NCBI RefSeq assembly: GCF_031453615.1 | Contig: NZ_JAVIZT010000001.1 | Location: forward strand, 1,364,001 to 1,428,000 | From: Microbacterium sp. SORGH_AS_0428 | GTDB taxonomy: Bacteria; Actinomycetota; Actinomycetes; Actinomycetales; Microbacteriaceae | Direction of reading: 5' to 3' | DNA length: 64,000 bases | Part shown: positions 25,691-33,924 of the stretch, one piece after another | How the letters are laid out: the number at the start of each line of letters is the position of its first letter | Numbering within the stretch: the first letter of the stretch is position 1 | Position numbers and translations under genes: made by a program | Notes under the pieces: model-generated | Seen by the model: the letters and a program-made list of their open reading frames with translations, nothing else | What the model was told of the DNA's origin: nothing | Databases searched by the model: none

Positions 25691-26632
25691 ATGAAGGCAG
25701 TACGGTTCCACGAGACGGGCGGCCCCGAGGTGCTGCGCTACGAGGATGTGCCGGCGCCCGCGCCCGGCAACGGCCAGGTACGCATCCGCGTCGCCGGCGT
25801 CGCCTACAACCCGGCCGACGGCGGGATGCGCGGAGGCTTCCTCCCCATCCCGATCACGCTTCCGCACACCCCGGGCTACGACGTCGCGGGCACCGTCGAT
25901 GCGCTGGGCGAGGGCGTCGACGATCTGGAGATCGGCGACAGCGTCATCGGGCTGATCCCCATGGAAGCGGACGGCGCGGCCGCCGAATACGTGGTGGCAC
26001 CGGCAGCCGTCCTCGTGAAGGCCCCGCTCGCCATTCCGCTGGCGGATGCGGCGGGCCTGCCCTCCGTGGGACTCACCGCGTCCCAGGCCCTGTTCGAGGC
26101 GGCAGGTCTCGGCGCCGGGCAGCGCGTGCTGATCAACGGGGCCGGTGGGCCGGTCGGCGGCTATGCCGTTCAGCTCGCCCGACGCTCCGGAGCGCACGTG
26201 ATCGCCACCGCGAGCGGACGCAGCCGCGAGCGGGTCGAGGCTGCCGGCGCCCACGAGATCGTGGATCACACCGTCACGACACTGCGGAACGCCGTGACCG
26301 AGCCGGTCGACGTGCTGCTGAACCTCGCGCCCGTGACGGCGGAGGGCTTCGCGTCGCTCGTCCCGCTGGTGCGCGACGGCGGCGTCGTGGTCTCGACCAC
26401 GCCGACGGTGCCGACCCCCGGTGACGAGGCGCGCGGCGTCCGGGCCGTGACGATCTTCGTCCGCTCCGATGCCGACGAGCTCGCGGGCCTGGTGTCGCTC
26501 GTCGATCGCGGCGAGCTCCGCGTGGACATCGCCGAGCGTCTCCCGCTCGAGGATCTGCCGCGGGTGCACGAACGCGCCGAGGTCGGTGACGTGCACGGGA
26601 AGATCGTGTTCCTCCCGTCGGCGGGCGACTGA
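25691..26632 (+). CDS. Zinc-independent NADP-dependent quinone oxidoreductase-like protein (MDR superfamily)
   Basis: 313-aa medium-chain reductase. The N-terminal GroES-like domain begins MKAVRFHETGGPEVLRYEDV. The Rossmann domain (about 120-260) carries a Gly-rich loop, INGAGGPVGGYAVQLARR. No structural zinc cysteines are seen, which marks the quinone oxidoreductase branch. It reduces quinones or enones with NADPH in the cytosol. GAGGAG precedes the ATG. It shares TTCGAA boxes with the divergent marR-ABC operon, so both may respond to the same electrophile or drug. Confidence 0.85.
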   Translation: MKAVRFHETGGPEVLRYEDVPAPAPGNGQVRIRVAGVAYNPADGGMRGGFLPIPITLPHTPGYDVAGTVDALGEGVDDLEIGDSVIGLIPMEADGAAAEYVVAPAAVLVKAPLAIPLADAAGLPSVGLTASQALFEAAGLGAGQRVLINGAGGPVGGYAVQLARRSGAHVIATASGRSRERVEAAGAHEIVDHTVTTLRNAVTEPVDVLLNLAPVTAEGFASLVPLVRDGGVVVSTTPTVPTPGDEARGVRAVTIFVRSDADELAGLVSLVDRGELRVDIAERLPLEDLPRVHERAEVGDVHGKIVFLPSAGD

Positions 26633-26654
26633 GCCCGGCCTCCGCGAGCGCGCA

Positions 26655-27092
26655 TCACTCGGCGGAGCGCACCCACCGCCGCCACTCGTGCTGAGGGCTG
26701 AATCCCGCAGTGGCCCAGAACGACTGCCCCAGCCCGTTCTGCTCCAGCACCATGGCATCGAGCCGCCGCGCCCCCAGACGCACCAGCCGGTCCTCCGCGC
26801 GACGAAGCAGCTCACCCGCGACCCCGCGACCTCGCAGCTCGGGGTGGACGGCGAGGCGGTAGAGGTGCGCCCGCCATCCGTCCCAGCCGGAGATCAGCGT
26901 GCCCACCACGCGGTCCTGCTGCACGGCGATGTCGAGAGCTGTCGCGTCCCGGAGGACCAGCGTCTCCACCGTCGCGGCGTCGTCGGCCGGACGGGCCTCG
27001 TTCTCGGCGGCCTCCGCCCAGAACGCGAGGATGCGGGCAGCGTCCTCGACACGGGCCGGACGGAAGACGAGGTCGTCGAGGATCGCGCTCAC
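26655..27092 (-). CDS. GNAT family N-acetyltransferase
   Basis: 145-aa acetyl-CoA-dependent transferase. The V/I strand is followed by the acetyl-CoA pyrophosphate loop LRGRGVAGELL (Q/R-x-x-G-x-G/A form) in RLAVHPELRGRGVAG, and C-terminal NGLGQSFWATAGF is typical of the last strands. The GTG start at 27092 is chosen because TACGAT lies 4 bp upstream (leaderless pattern) and the family fold starts there; the ORF is open further upstream. The substrate is unknown. Confidence 0.8.
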   Translation of the reverse strand: MSAILDDLVFRPARVEDAARILAFWAEAAENEARPADDAATVETLVLRDATALDIAVQQDRVVGTLISGWDGWRAHLYRLAVHPELRGRGVAGELLRRAEDRLVRLGARRLDAMVLEQNGLGQSFWATAGFSPQHEWRRWVRSAE

Positions 27093-27138
27093 ACGGTGAT
27101 CGTAATCTCGTGACCGGACCCCATCGTCGTCGCCGGGG

Positions 27139-28548
27139 TCAGTGATGGAAACCGGAACCCGTGGTGCGCTCGCGGGGCAACGGCGCATCGAGGCGGTCGA
27201 GGAAGTCCACCTCGGCGCGGATGTCCGCGATGAGCGACGCCGCGAGATCTCTGCTGAGACCGACCTTCACCACGATCCGCTGCAGCACCGTATCGCTCAT
27301 GTCGTCGGCCATCGGATACGCCGGAACGAGCCACCCCTTCATCCGCAGACGGTCCGCCAGGTCGTAGAGATTCCAGACGTCCGTGTGGCCGGGCTTCAGG
27401 GTCCAAGCGAAGACCGGGATGGTGTCTCCTCGGCTCACCAGATCGAACGGTCCCATCCGTCCGATCTCACCCGAGAGGAACTGCGCCACATCGAGCGAGT
27501 TCTGCTGCACGGCCCGATAGCCCTCACGCCCGAGCCGGAGGAACTGGTAGTACTGCAGCAGCACCTGCGCGCCCGGTCGGGAGAAGTTGAGGGCGAGGGT
27601 GGGCATGTCCCCGCCGAGGTAGCTGACGTGGAACACGAGGCTCTCCGGAAGCACCGACGGATCCCGCCAGACGACCCAGCCGACTCCGGGATAGACGAGT
27701 CCGTACTTGTGCCCCGAGGTGCTGATCGAGTTGACGCGCGGGATGCGGAAGTCCCAGTTCAGCTCGGGCTGGCAGAAGGGGGCGATCATGGCGCCGGAGG
27801 CGCCGTCGACATGGATGCGGACGTCGAAGCCGGTCGCGGCCTCGATCTCGTCGAGCTTCGCCGCAATGGCCGCGACCGGGTCGTACAGCCCGGTGAAGGT
27901 CTGCCCCAGCACCGCGACGAGGCCGATCGTGTTCTCGTCGACGTACTGCTCCAGACCTTCGCCGTCCAGCACCAGGTGTTCCGGGGAGACCGGCACGTAC
28001 CGCGGTTCGATCTCCCAGTAGTTGCAGAACTTCTCCCACACCACCTGGACCGCGGCCGACATGACCAGGTTGGGCCGATCGGTCGGCTGCCCCTGAGCCC
28101 GCCGACGCTCCTGCCACAGCCGCTTGAGCGCGAGCCCGCCCAGCATGCAGGCCTCCGACGAGCCGATCGTGGAGGTACCGATCGCCTCGGCGTCTTCCGG
28201 TGCATGCCAGAGGTCTGCCAGCATCCTCCAGCAGCGCTCCTCGATCTCGGCGGTCGCCGGGTACTCATCCTTGTCGATCATGTTCTTGTCGAAGGCCTCG
28301 CGATACAGCCGCTGCCCGTGATCGTCCATCCACGTCGTGACGAAGGTGGCGAGGTTCAGACGCGAGTTGCCGTCGAGGATCGCCTCGTCGTGCACGATCT
28401 GGTACGCGGTCTCGGGCAGGCTCGGTCCTGACGGGAGCCGATAGCGGTCGAACTCGGTGGCCTCCCCCGGCCGCACGAAGACCGGATTGATGCTCAGCCG
28501 GTCCTCACTTCCGGCGGACGGACGGTGGGGACCTCGACGAGCGTTCAT
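27139..28548 (-). CDS. gadB: Glutamate decarboxylase
   Basis: 469-aa PLP enzyme converting glutamate to GABA and CO2, consuming a proton (acid resistance). Seen: HVDGASGAMIAPF (about 246-258), the PLP lysine in SISTSGHKYGL (Lys281, close to Lys276 of E. coli GadB), YLGGDMPTLALNFSRPG, and the C-terminal FHH, comparable to the His-containing tail that closes the active site at neutral pH in E. coli. The ATG has GGAGG upstream. No glutamate/GABA antiporter gene is adjacent. Confidence 0.93.
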   Translation of the reverse strand: MNARRGPHRPSAGSEDRLSINPVFVRPGEATEFDRYRLPSGPSLPETAYQIVHDEAILDGNSRLNLATFVTTWMDDHGQRLYREAFDKNMIDKDEYPATAEIEERCWRMLADLWHAPEDAEAIGTSTIGSSEACMLGGLALKRLWQERRRAQGQPTDRPNLVMSAAVQVVWEKFCNYWEIEPRYVPVSPEHLVLDGEGLEQYVDENTIGLVAVLGQTFTGLYDPVAAIAAKLDEIEAATGFDVRIHVDGASGAMIAPFCQPELNWDFRIPRVNSISTSGHKYGLVYPGVGWVVWRDPSVLPESLVFHVSYLGGDMPTLALNFSRPGAQVLLQYYQFLRLGREGYRAVQQNSLDVAQFLSGEIGRMGPFDLVSRGDTIPVFAWTLKPGHTDVWNLYDLADRLRMKGWLVPAYPMADDMSDTVLQRIVVKVGLSRDLAASLIADIRAEVDFLDRLDAPLPRERTTGSGFHH

Positions 28549-28616
28549 TGCTGCCTCCGGGCGTGGGTTCGCGTGCGCCCACACAATCACGACCGGCCGG
28601 TCGAGGGCGAGGGTTC

Positions 28617-29360
28617 TCAGCGCGCCGTCGGATCCGAGGCGTGCGCCGGCGCGAGCCGATAGAGGACTTCGGGACGGCCTCGCCTGCCGTAGCGATGGGC
28701 GCGATCGACGAGCCCCAGGTCGACGAGATGCGTCAGATAGCGGTGCGCCGTCGCTCGCGACAGATCGCACGTGGCAGCGACGTCGGCGCCCGACCGCGCG
28801 ATGACGGGGTCAAGGGCTGCCGCCACCCGATCGAGCGTGGGCTGCGCGAGACCCTTCGGCAGTGCGGGCGCGGTAGCGGGCGCCACGGCGGCGTGCACCC
28901 CGGTACGGATGCCTCCCGTCGCCAGCAGCCGGTCGATCTCACCCTGACTCAGCGGGCGCTCGCGCGCATCCTGCTGCGCCTGCTGACGTCGCGTCCGGTA
29001 CTGCTCGAGCTGGGCGCGCAGCGCAGACTCGGTGAAGGGCTTGATCAGATACCCCACCACGTGCGCGGCGAGGGCCTGACGCACGGTCGTCTGGTCCTGT
29101 GAGGAGCTGATGACGAGCACATCCACCTCCGACCCGCCGATCGTACGAAGGCGGTGCAGCACCTCGATGCCGCTGATGTCGGGCAGTCGCATGTCGAGCA
29201 GGATGAGATCGACCGCGCCGACCTCGAAGCCCAGCGCCTCCCGCCCGCTCGCCGCCGTGCCGACGACCGTGAAGCCGCTCGTCGCTGCGACGAAGCCGCT
29301 GTGCAGCGCGCGGGCTCCCCTGTCGTCGTCGACGACGAGGACGCGGATGTTCCCGTTCAC
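28617..29360 (-). CDS. CitB/DcuR-type response regulator
   Basis: 247-aa regulator. The receiver domain carries the acidic DDD (11-13), phospho-acceptor Asp56 in ILLDMRLPDISG, and IKPF. The C-terminal HTH includes VAATCDLSRATAHRYLTHLVDLGLVDR, typical of regulators paired with carboxylate sensors. Its ATG overlaps the stop of the sensor kinase gene (ATGA). The tct operon is divergent from the pair, so control of tricarboxylate uptake is likely. Confidence 0.88.
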   Translation of the reverse strand: MNGNIRVLVVDDDRGARALHSGFVAATSGFTVVGTAASGREALGFEVGAVDLILLDMRLPDISGIEVLHRLRTIGGSEVDVLVISSSQDQTTVRQALAAHVVGYLIKPFTESALRAQLEQYRTRRQQAQQDARERPLSQGEIDRLLATGGIRTGVHAAVAPATAPALPKGLAQPTLDRVAAALDPVIARSGADVAATCDLSRATAHRYLTHLVDLGLVDRAHRYGRRGRPEVLYRLAPAHASDPTAR

Positions 29361-30625
29361 GGATGCCTCGCCATCTCGAAGGAGAACCGGGCGCCGCCGA
29401 GCGCCGCGGCGCCCACTTCGATCGTTCCCCCGCGGGCGGTGACCAGGCGGCGCACCAGGTCGAGACCGATGCCCCGTCCGCCGCCCGAGTCATCCGGTTT
29501 CGAGGAGAACCCGAGGGCGAAGATGCGCGTCGCCTGGCGCGGATCGACGCCCGGCCCGTCGTCCTCGACCGCCCCGACGAGCAGGTCGCCGCGCTCGCGG
29601 AGGATGCAGCGGATGCGGCCGGCCCCCGCCTCCGCGGCGTTGCGGCACAGGTTGGTGAGGACGGTGACGACCTCGTCATCGATGTCGCGCGCGACGGCGA
29701 TGTCGAACTCGACCTGCGCACCGTGCGCGAGGACGTCGGAGCGCACCGCGTGGACGGCGGCATCGCGCAGCGGCATGCCCGCATCCCGTTCGTCGTGCCG
29801 AGCGCCTGAGACCGGCACGAGATCCTCGATGTAGGCGAGCGCCTCGTCCGCATCGCCCCGGGAGACGAGCCCGTGCACGACGTGCAGGCGTGTCGTGAAC
29901 TCGTGGGACTGCTCGCGAAGCGCCGCCGTCGTGCGCCCCATCTGCGCATGCTCGAGTGCCAGCTCGTCGAGCCGGCGGAAGCGGCGTTCGACCGCCGCCG
30001 TGAGCGCGGAGCTGGCGAGCGTCGCGACGATGAGCGCCCCCACCGCCCAGGGCAGCAGTGCACCCAAGGCCTGCTCGCGTTCGGCGGCGATGTCGGACTC
30101 GAGCACCCCGACCGCGACCATGCCCACCACGCGGTCTCCGTCGACGACCGGCACCTTCGCGCGCAACGACGGCCCCGACGGGCCCGTCTCGGTACCGAGG
30201 AACGGGGTGCCCGCGAGCACCGAGGCGTTCGTGGTCGACACCTGCACGCCACGCTCGGACGCGAGCGGATGCGTGATGCGCACGCCCTCGTCGTCCGTCA
30301 CGACCACGTAGTACACGCCCGCAGCGCGGGCGACCAGTTCCGCGATCGGCTGCAGCGCCGCCGTCGCGGGAGCGAGATCCGCCGCATCGGCGAGGTCATC
30401 CGGTGATCCCGCGTCGGAGACGGCTGCGACGGTCTGCCGCACCTCGCTCAGGGCGGCGAGACTGGTGGCCACCTCCTGCACGCGCTCCGCCGTCGCGTCA
30501 CGGATGCGGCTCTCCTGCAGCGCGAGGGCGACTGCCGTCGTGACCCCGAGAGCGGCGAGGGTGACGATCGAGGGCAGCACGAGCATGGCGAGCCGGACGG
30601 CGCGCTGCCGGTGCCCGAACGCCAT
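29357..30625 (-). CDS. CitA/DcuS-type sensor histidine kinase
   Basis: 422-aa membrane kinase. An N-terminal helix (about 14-35), an extracytoplasmic PAS-like (CACHE) domain (about 36-170, with VYYVVVTDDEGVRITHPLA and GPSLRAKVPVVDGDRVVGMVAVGV), and a second helix (about 180-205) are followed by the H-box REQSHEFTTRLHVVHGLV and HATPase boxes NLCRNAAEAG and GRGIGLDLVRR. This architecture senses di- or tricarboxylates outside the cell. The ATG at 30625 has GAGGAAG upstream; the ORF is open 47 codons further up, but that leader does not look coding. Confidence 0.88.
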   Translation of the reverse strand: MAFGHRQRAVRLAMLVLPSIVTLAALGVTTAVALALQESRIRDATAERVQEVATSLAALSEVRQTVAAVSDAGSPDDLADAADLAPATAALQPIAELVARAAGVYYVVVTDDEGVRITHPLASERGVQVSTTNASVLAGTPFLGTETGPSGPSLRAKVPVVDGDRVVGMVAVGVLESDIAAEREQALGALLPWAVGALIVATLASSALTAAVERRFRRLDELALEHAQMGRTTAALREQSHEFTTRLHVVHGLVSRGDADEALAYIEDLVPVSGARHDERDAGMPLRDAAVHAVRSDVLAHGAQVEFDIAVARDIDDEVVTVLTNLCRNAAEAGAGRIRCILRERGDLLVGAVEDDGPGVDPRQATRIFALGFSSKPDDSGGGRGIGLDLVRRLVTARGGTIEVGAAALGGARFSFEMARHP

Positions 30626-30765
30626 CGTGCTCGCTTCCTCGCCGCGCGGCCACGTCGCCGCGTGCGCGTTTATGGGAACAAATCGGCGCGACCGGCCCGG
30701 CCGTCTCGCGCGCTGCCATCCTAGGTCGATCTCGCGGCGACGACGATGTCCGCGCGAATGGAGCA

Positions 30766-31791
30766 ATGATGACCACCCCCTCGGACGAGTCCGCCCCCCG
30801 GACGAAGACCACCACCAGGACTGTGATCGGCCGCGTGATCGGCGGCGTCGTGACCGCCGCCGCGGTCGGCATCGCCGCGTTCGGCTCGATCAGCTCGGCC
30901 GCCGCCGGACAGGAGATCAGCGCCTCGATGACCATCGTCGCCCCCGCCGCCGCCGGCGGCGGATGGGACGGGGTCGCGCGCGAGCTGCAGCAGGCGCAGA
31001 AGGCGAACGGCCTCGTCAACAACGTGCAGGTCGTGAACATGCCAGGAGCCGGCGGCACGATCGCCCTCGGCAACGTGTCGGTGCTCAACGGCCAGGCGAA
31101 CAATCTGCTCGTCGGCGGCACGGGGCTGCTGGCCGCGACGATCCAGTTCAACTCCGCCGCGACCCTCGCCGACGTCACGCCGCTGGCCGTCGTCGTGGAG
31201 GAATACGACGTCATCGTCGTTCCCGCGGACTCCCCCTACGAGAGCCTCGACGATCTGGTCGAGGCGTGGCAGGAGAACCCGAAGGCGCTGCCGTGGACGG
31301 GCGGCGGCTCGTTCGACCAGCTCGTCGTGACCGACCTCGCCCTCGCCGCGGGGATCGACCCCGTCGAGACGACCTACATCTCGTCCGACGGCGGCGGCGA
31401 GGCTATCCAGGCGCTGCTCAACGGCACGGCGAAAGCCGCGGCGGGCGGATACCCCGACAACATCGACCAGATCGAGGCCGGACGCCTCCGTGCACTCGCC
31501 CTCGTCGCCAAGGAGCCGGTCGAGGGGATCGACATCCCCACCGCGTCCGAGCAGGGCTACGACATCTCGCTCACCAACTGGCGCATGCTCGCCGCCCCCG
31601 CAGGGCTCACCGACGACGAGGTGGATCAGCTCACCGAGCTCATCCTCGACTCCGTCGAGACCCCGCAGTGGCAGGACGCCGTCGACCGCTACCGCTGGAC
31701 CGAGCGCGTCATCACCGGGGACGAGCTCACCGGCTTCCTCGACGACGAGGAGTCCCGCATCCGCACGCTCTACGAGGAGATGGGCCTGTGA
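30766..31791 (+). CDS. tctC: TctC-type tricarboxylate-binding protein
   Basis: 341-aa (340 if the second of two adjacent ATGs is used; GGAG spacing favours the second). Secreted receptor of a tripartite tricarboxylate transporter. A Tat/Sec-like N-terminus with basic residues and a hydrophobic segment (about 22-47) ends near SSAAAG. TctC blocks follow: VAPAAAGGGWDGVARELQQ, VNMPGAGGTIALGN, PWTGGGSFDQLV and the ligand loop. The family binds citrate or related carboxylates. No lipobox is seen. It is divergent from the CitA/B-type pair, 140 bp away. Confidence 0.88.
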   Translation: MMTTPSDESAPRTKTTTRTVIGRVIGGVVTAAAVGIAAFGSISSAAAGQEISASMTIVAPAAAGGGWDGVARELQQAQKANGLVNNVQVVNMPGAGGTIALGNVSVLNGQANNLLVGGTGLLAATIQFNSAATLADVTPLAVVVEEYDVIVVPADSPYESLDDLVEAWQENPKALPWTGGGSFDQLVVTDLALAAGIDPVETTYISSDGGGEAIQALLNGTAKAAAGGYPDNIDQIEAGRLRALALVAKEPVEGIDIPTASEQGYDISLTNWRMLAAPAGLTDDEVDQLTELILDSVETPQWQDAVDRYRWTERVITGDELTGFLDDEESRIRTLYEEMGL

Positions 31792-32381
31792 CCTTTCCCG
31801 CCAATCCCACCGCCACCTCCGCCGTCCTCGGCGAGCGTCTGCGACTCGTCTCCGGACCCGGCATCGCAGCGCTGCTGAAGGGTCTGACGATGCCCATCAT
31901 CGTGGCGGCGTTCGCGACGTACCTGCTGATCGGCATCCTGACGATGCGGGTGCCCGAGGGCGCCGCCTTCCCCGGGCCGCAGTTCTTCCCCGGCATCGTC
32001 ACCGCCGGCCTCTACGTTTTCGCCGTCTCGCTCGCCATCACGGCGGTGCGGGAGGTCCGCGCCATGCCCGACCCGCTCACGGCGGAGCTGCTGGCGGCCG
32101 AGGCCGCCGACGACGATCCGCCGCCACCGCGGCCGGTGCGCGTGGACGTCCGCTCGCTCGCGTGGGTGCTCGTGTCGTTCTTCGCTTTCGCGGTGCTGCT
32201 CGATCTGCTCGGCTGGCTCATCGCGGCGACCCTGCTGTTCTGGTGCATCGCCCGCGGATTCGGGGCGTCCAAGCCCATCCAGATGCTCGCGGTCGGCGCG
32301 ACCCTGAGCTCGCTCGCCTACATCGGATTCGACATGCTGCTCGGGATGCCGCTCCCGTCCGGCATCCTCGGGGGGTTCTGA
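31788..32381 (+). CDS. tctB: TctB-type small membrane subunit
   Basis: 197-aa, four membrane helices (about 36-55, 70-92, 125-146 and 150-185), with an acidic/proline-rich loop near 108-120. It starts at GTG overlapping the tctC stop (GTGA). TctB is the poorly conserved small permease of the TTT family. Position between tctC and tctA, topology and size identify it more than sequence does. Confidence 0.85.
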   Translation: MTFPANPTATSAVLGERLRLVSGPGIAALLKGLTMPIIVAAFATYLLIGILTMRVPEGAAFPGPQFFPGIVTAGLYVFAVSLAITAVREVRAMPDPLTAELLAAEAADDDPPPPRPVRVDVRSLAWVLVSFFAFAVLLDLLGWLIAATLLFWCIARGFGASKPIQMLAVGATLSSLAYIGFDMLLGMPLPSGILGGF

Positions 32382-32382
32382 C

Positions 32383-33924
32383 ATGGATGCTCTGCAACTT
32401 CTGGCACAGGGATTCGCGGGCGCCTTCACCCCGGAGAATCTGCTCTGGGTTCTCGTCGGCTGCCTCCTCGGCACGGCCGTGGGCGTCCTGCCCGGCCTCG
32501 GCTCCTCGATGGCCGTCGCCCTCCTGCTGCCGATCACGTTCTCGCTCGATCCCACCGCCGCGTTCATCATGTTCGCCGGCGTCTACTTCGGCGGGTTGTT
32601 CGGAGACTCGACCATGGGCATCCTCATGAACACTCCGGGGCAGGCGTCCGCCATCGCCTCCACGTTCGAGGGTCACAAGATGGCGCTGAGCGGCCGAGCC
32701 GCCCAGGCCCTGGCCACCGCAGCCATCGGTGCCTTCATCGGCGGTTTCATCGCGTCGATCGTCGTGGTGTTCCTCGCCCCCGCCCTCGCGGACTTCTCGA
32801 GCAGGTTCGGGCCGGCGGAGTTCTTCGCCCTGGCCGTCTTCGCGTTCGCCGCGACGTCGTCCGTCGTCACGGACAACGTCATCAAGGGACTGACGTCGCT
32901 GTTCATCGGCCTCGGCATCGCCGTGATCGGTATCGACGGGGTGTCGGGTGCACCGCGCTTCACGATGGAGTCGCCGCAGCTGTTCGACGGCATCTCGCTG
33001 GTCACCGTGACCGTGGCCATCCTCGCGCTCGGCGAGGTCATCTTCGTCGCGTGCCTCGCGCGCCACGACACCGCGAAGAAGATCATCAAGCCCACGGGCC
33101 GGCCATGGCTCAGCCGGAAGGAGCTGAAGGAGGCGACGCCGGCGTGGCTGCGCGGCACCGCGATCGGCCTGCCGTTCGGCGTCGTGCCCGCGGGGGGATC
33201 CGAGATCCCGACATTCCTCGCCTACGGATTGGAGAAGCGACTGGACGCTCGGCGCAAGAAGCCGCAGTTCGGGCGCGGAGCCATCCGCGGCCTCGCCGCC
33301 CCGGAGGCGGCGGGAAACGCCACGACCGGCATGGCCATGGGCGCCCTGCTCGCCCTGGGCCTGCCGATCTCCGCGACGGCGGCGATCATGCTCGCGGCGT
33401 TCCGCCAATACGGCCTGCAGCCCGGCCCGCTGCTCTTCGACCGCGCCCCCGAGCTCGTCTGGGCGCTGCTGGCGAGCTTCTTCATCGCGATGGTCGTGCT
33501 GCTGATCCTCAACCTGCCGTTCGCGATGCTGTGGGCGAAGCTGCTGCTGATCCCCCGCCCCTACCTGTACGCCGGCATCACGGTGTTCTGCGCGCTGGGC
33601 ATCTACGCCACCTCCGGGTCGACGTTCGATCTGCTCATGCTGCTCGGCATCGGCATCCTGGGTTTCCTGATGCGGGCGATGGACTTCCCGCTCGCCCCGC
33701 TGATCATCGGGATGGTGCTGGGACCGCTGGCCGAGACGAGCCTGCGGGATGCGGCGATGAGCGCGAACGGCGACTTCTCGGTGCTCGTGCACAGCCCGAT
33801 CACCATCACGCTCTACGTGCTGCTGGCCGCCGTCCTGGTGTTCTCGGTGCGTGGACGCGTCGTCGCCCGCCGGCGGGCTCGCCGCGCGGTCACCGAGACG
33901 GAGAAGGAGTCGGTCACCCGCTGA
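32383..33924 (+). CDS. tctA: TctA-type large membrane subunit
   Basis: 513-aa, about 11-12 helices. TctA signatures are clear: GVLPGLGSSMAVALLLPITF near the N-terminus and YFGGLFGDSTMGILMNTPGQ, the repeat GVVPAGGSEIPTFLAYGLEK, and APEAAGNATTGMAMGALLAL. It forms the secondary-transport pore driven by the ion gradient. The gene starts one base after tctB. Its last 11 bp overlap the convergent LuxR-type gene. Confidence 0.93.
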   Translation: MDALQLLAQGFAGAFTPENLLWVLVGCLLGTAVGVLPGLGSSMAVALLLPITFSLDPTAAFIMFAGVYFGGLFGDSTMGILMNTPGQASAIASTFEGHKMALSGRAAQALATAAIGAFIGGFIASIVVVFLAPALADFSSRFGPAEFFALAVFAFAATSSVVTDNVIKGLTSLFIGLGIAVIGIDGVSGAPRFTMESPQLFDGISLVTVTVAILALGEVIFVACLARHDTAKKIIKPTGRPWLSRKELKEATPAWLRGTAIGLPFGVVPAGGSEIPTFLAYGLEKRLDARRKKPQFGRGAIRGLAAPEAAGNATTGMAMGALLALGLPISATAAIMLAAFRQYGLQPGPLLFDRAPELVWALLASFFIAMVVLLILNLPFAMLWAKLLLIPRPYLYAGITVFCALGIYATSGSTFDLLMLLGIGILGFLMRAMDFPLAPLIIGMVLGPLAETSLRDAAMSANGDFSVLVHSPITITLYVLLAAVLVFSVRGRVVARRRARRAVTETEKESVTR

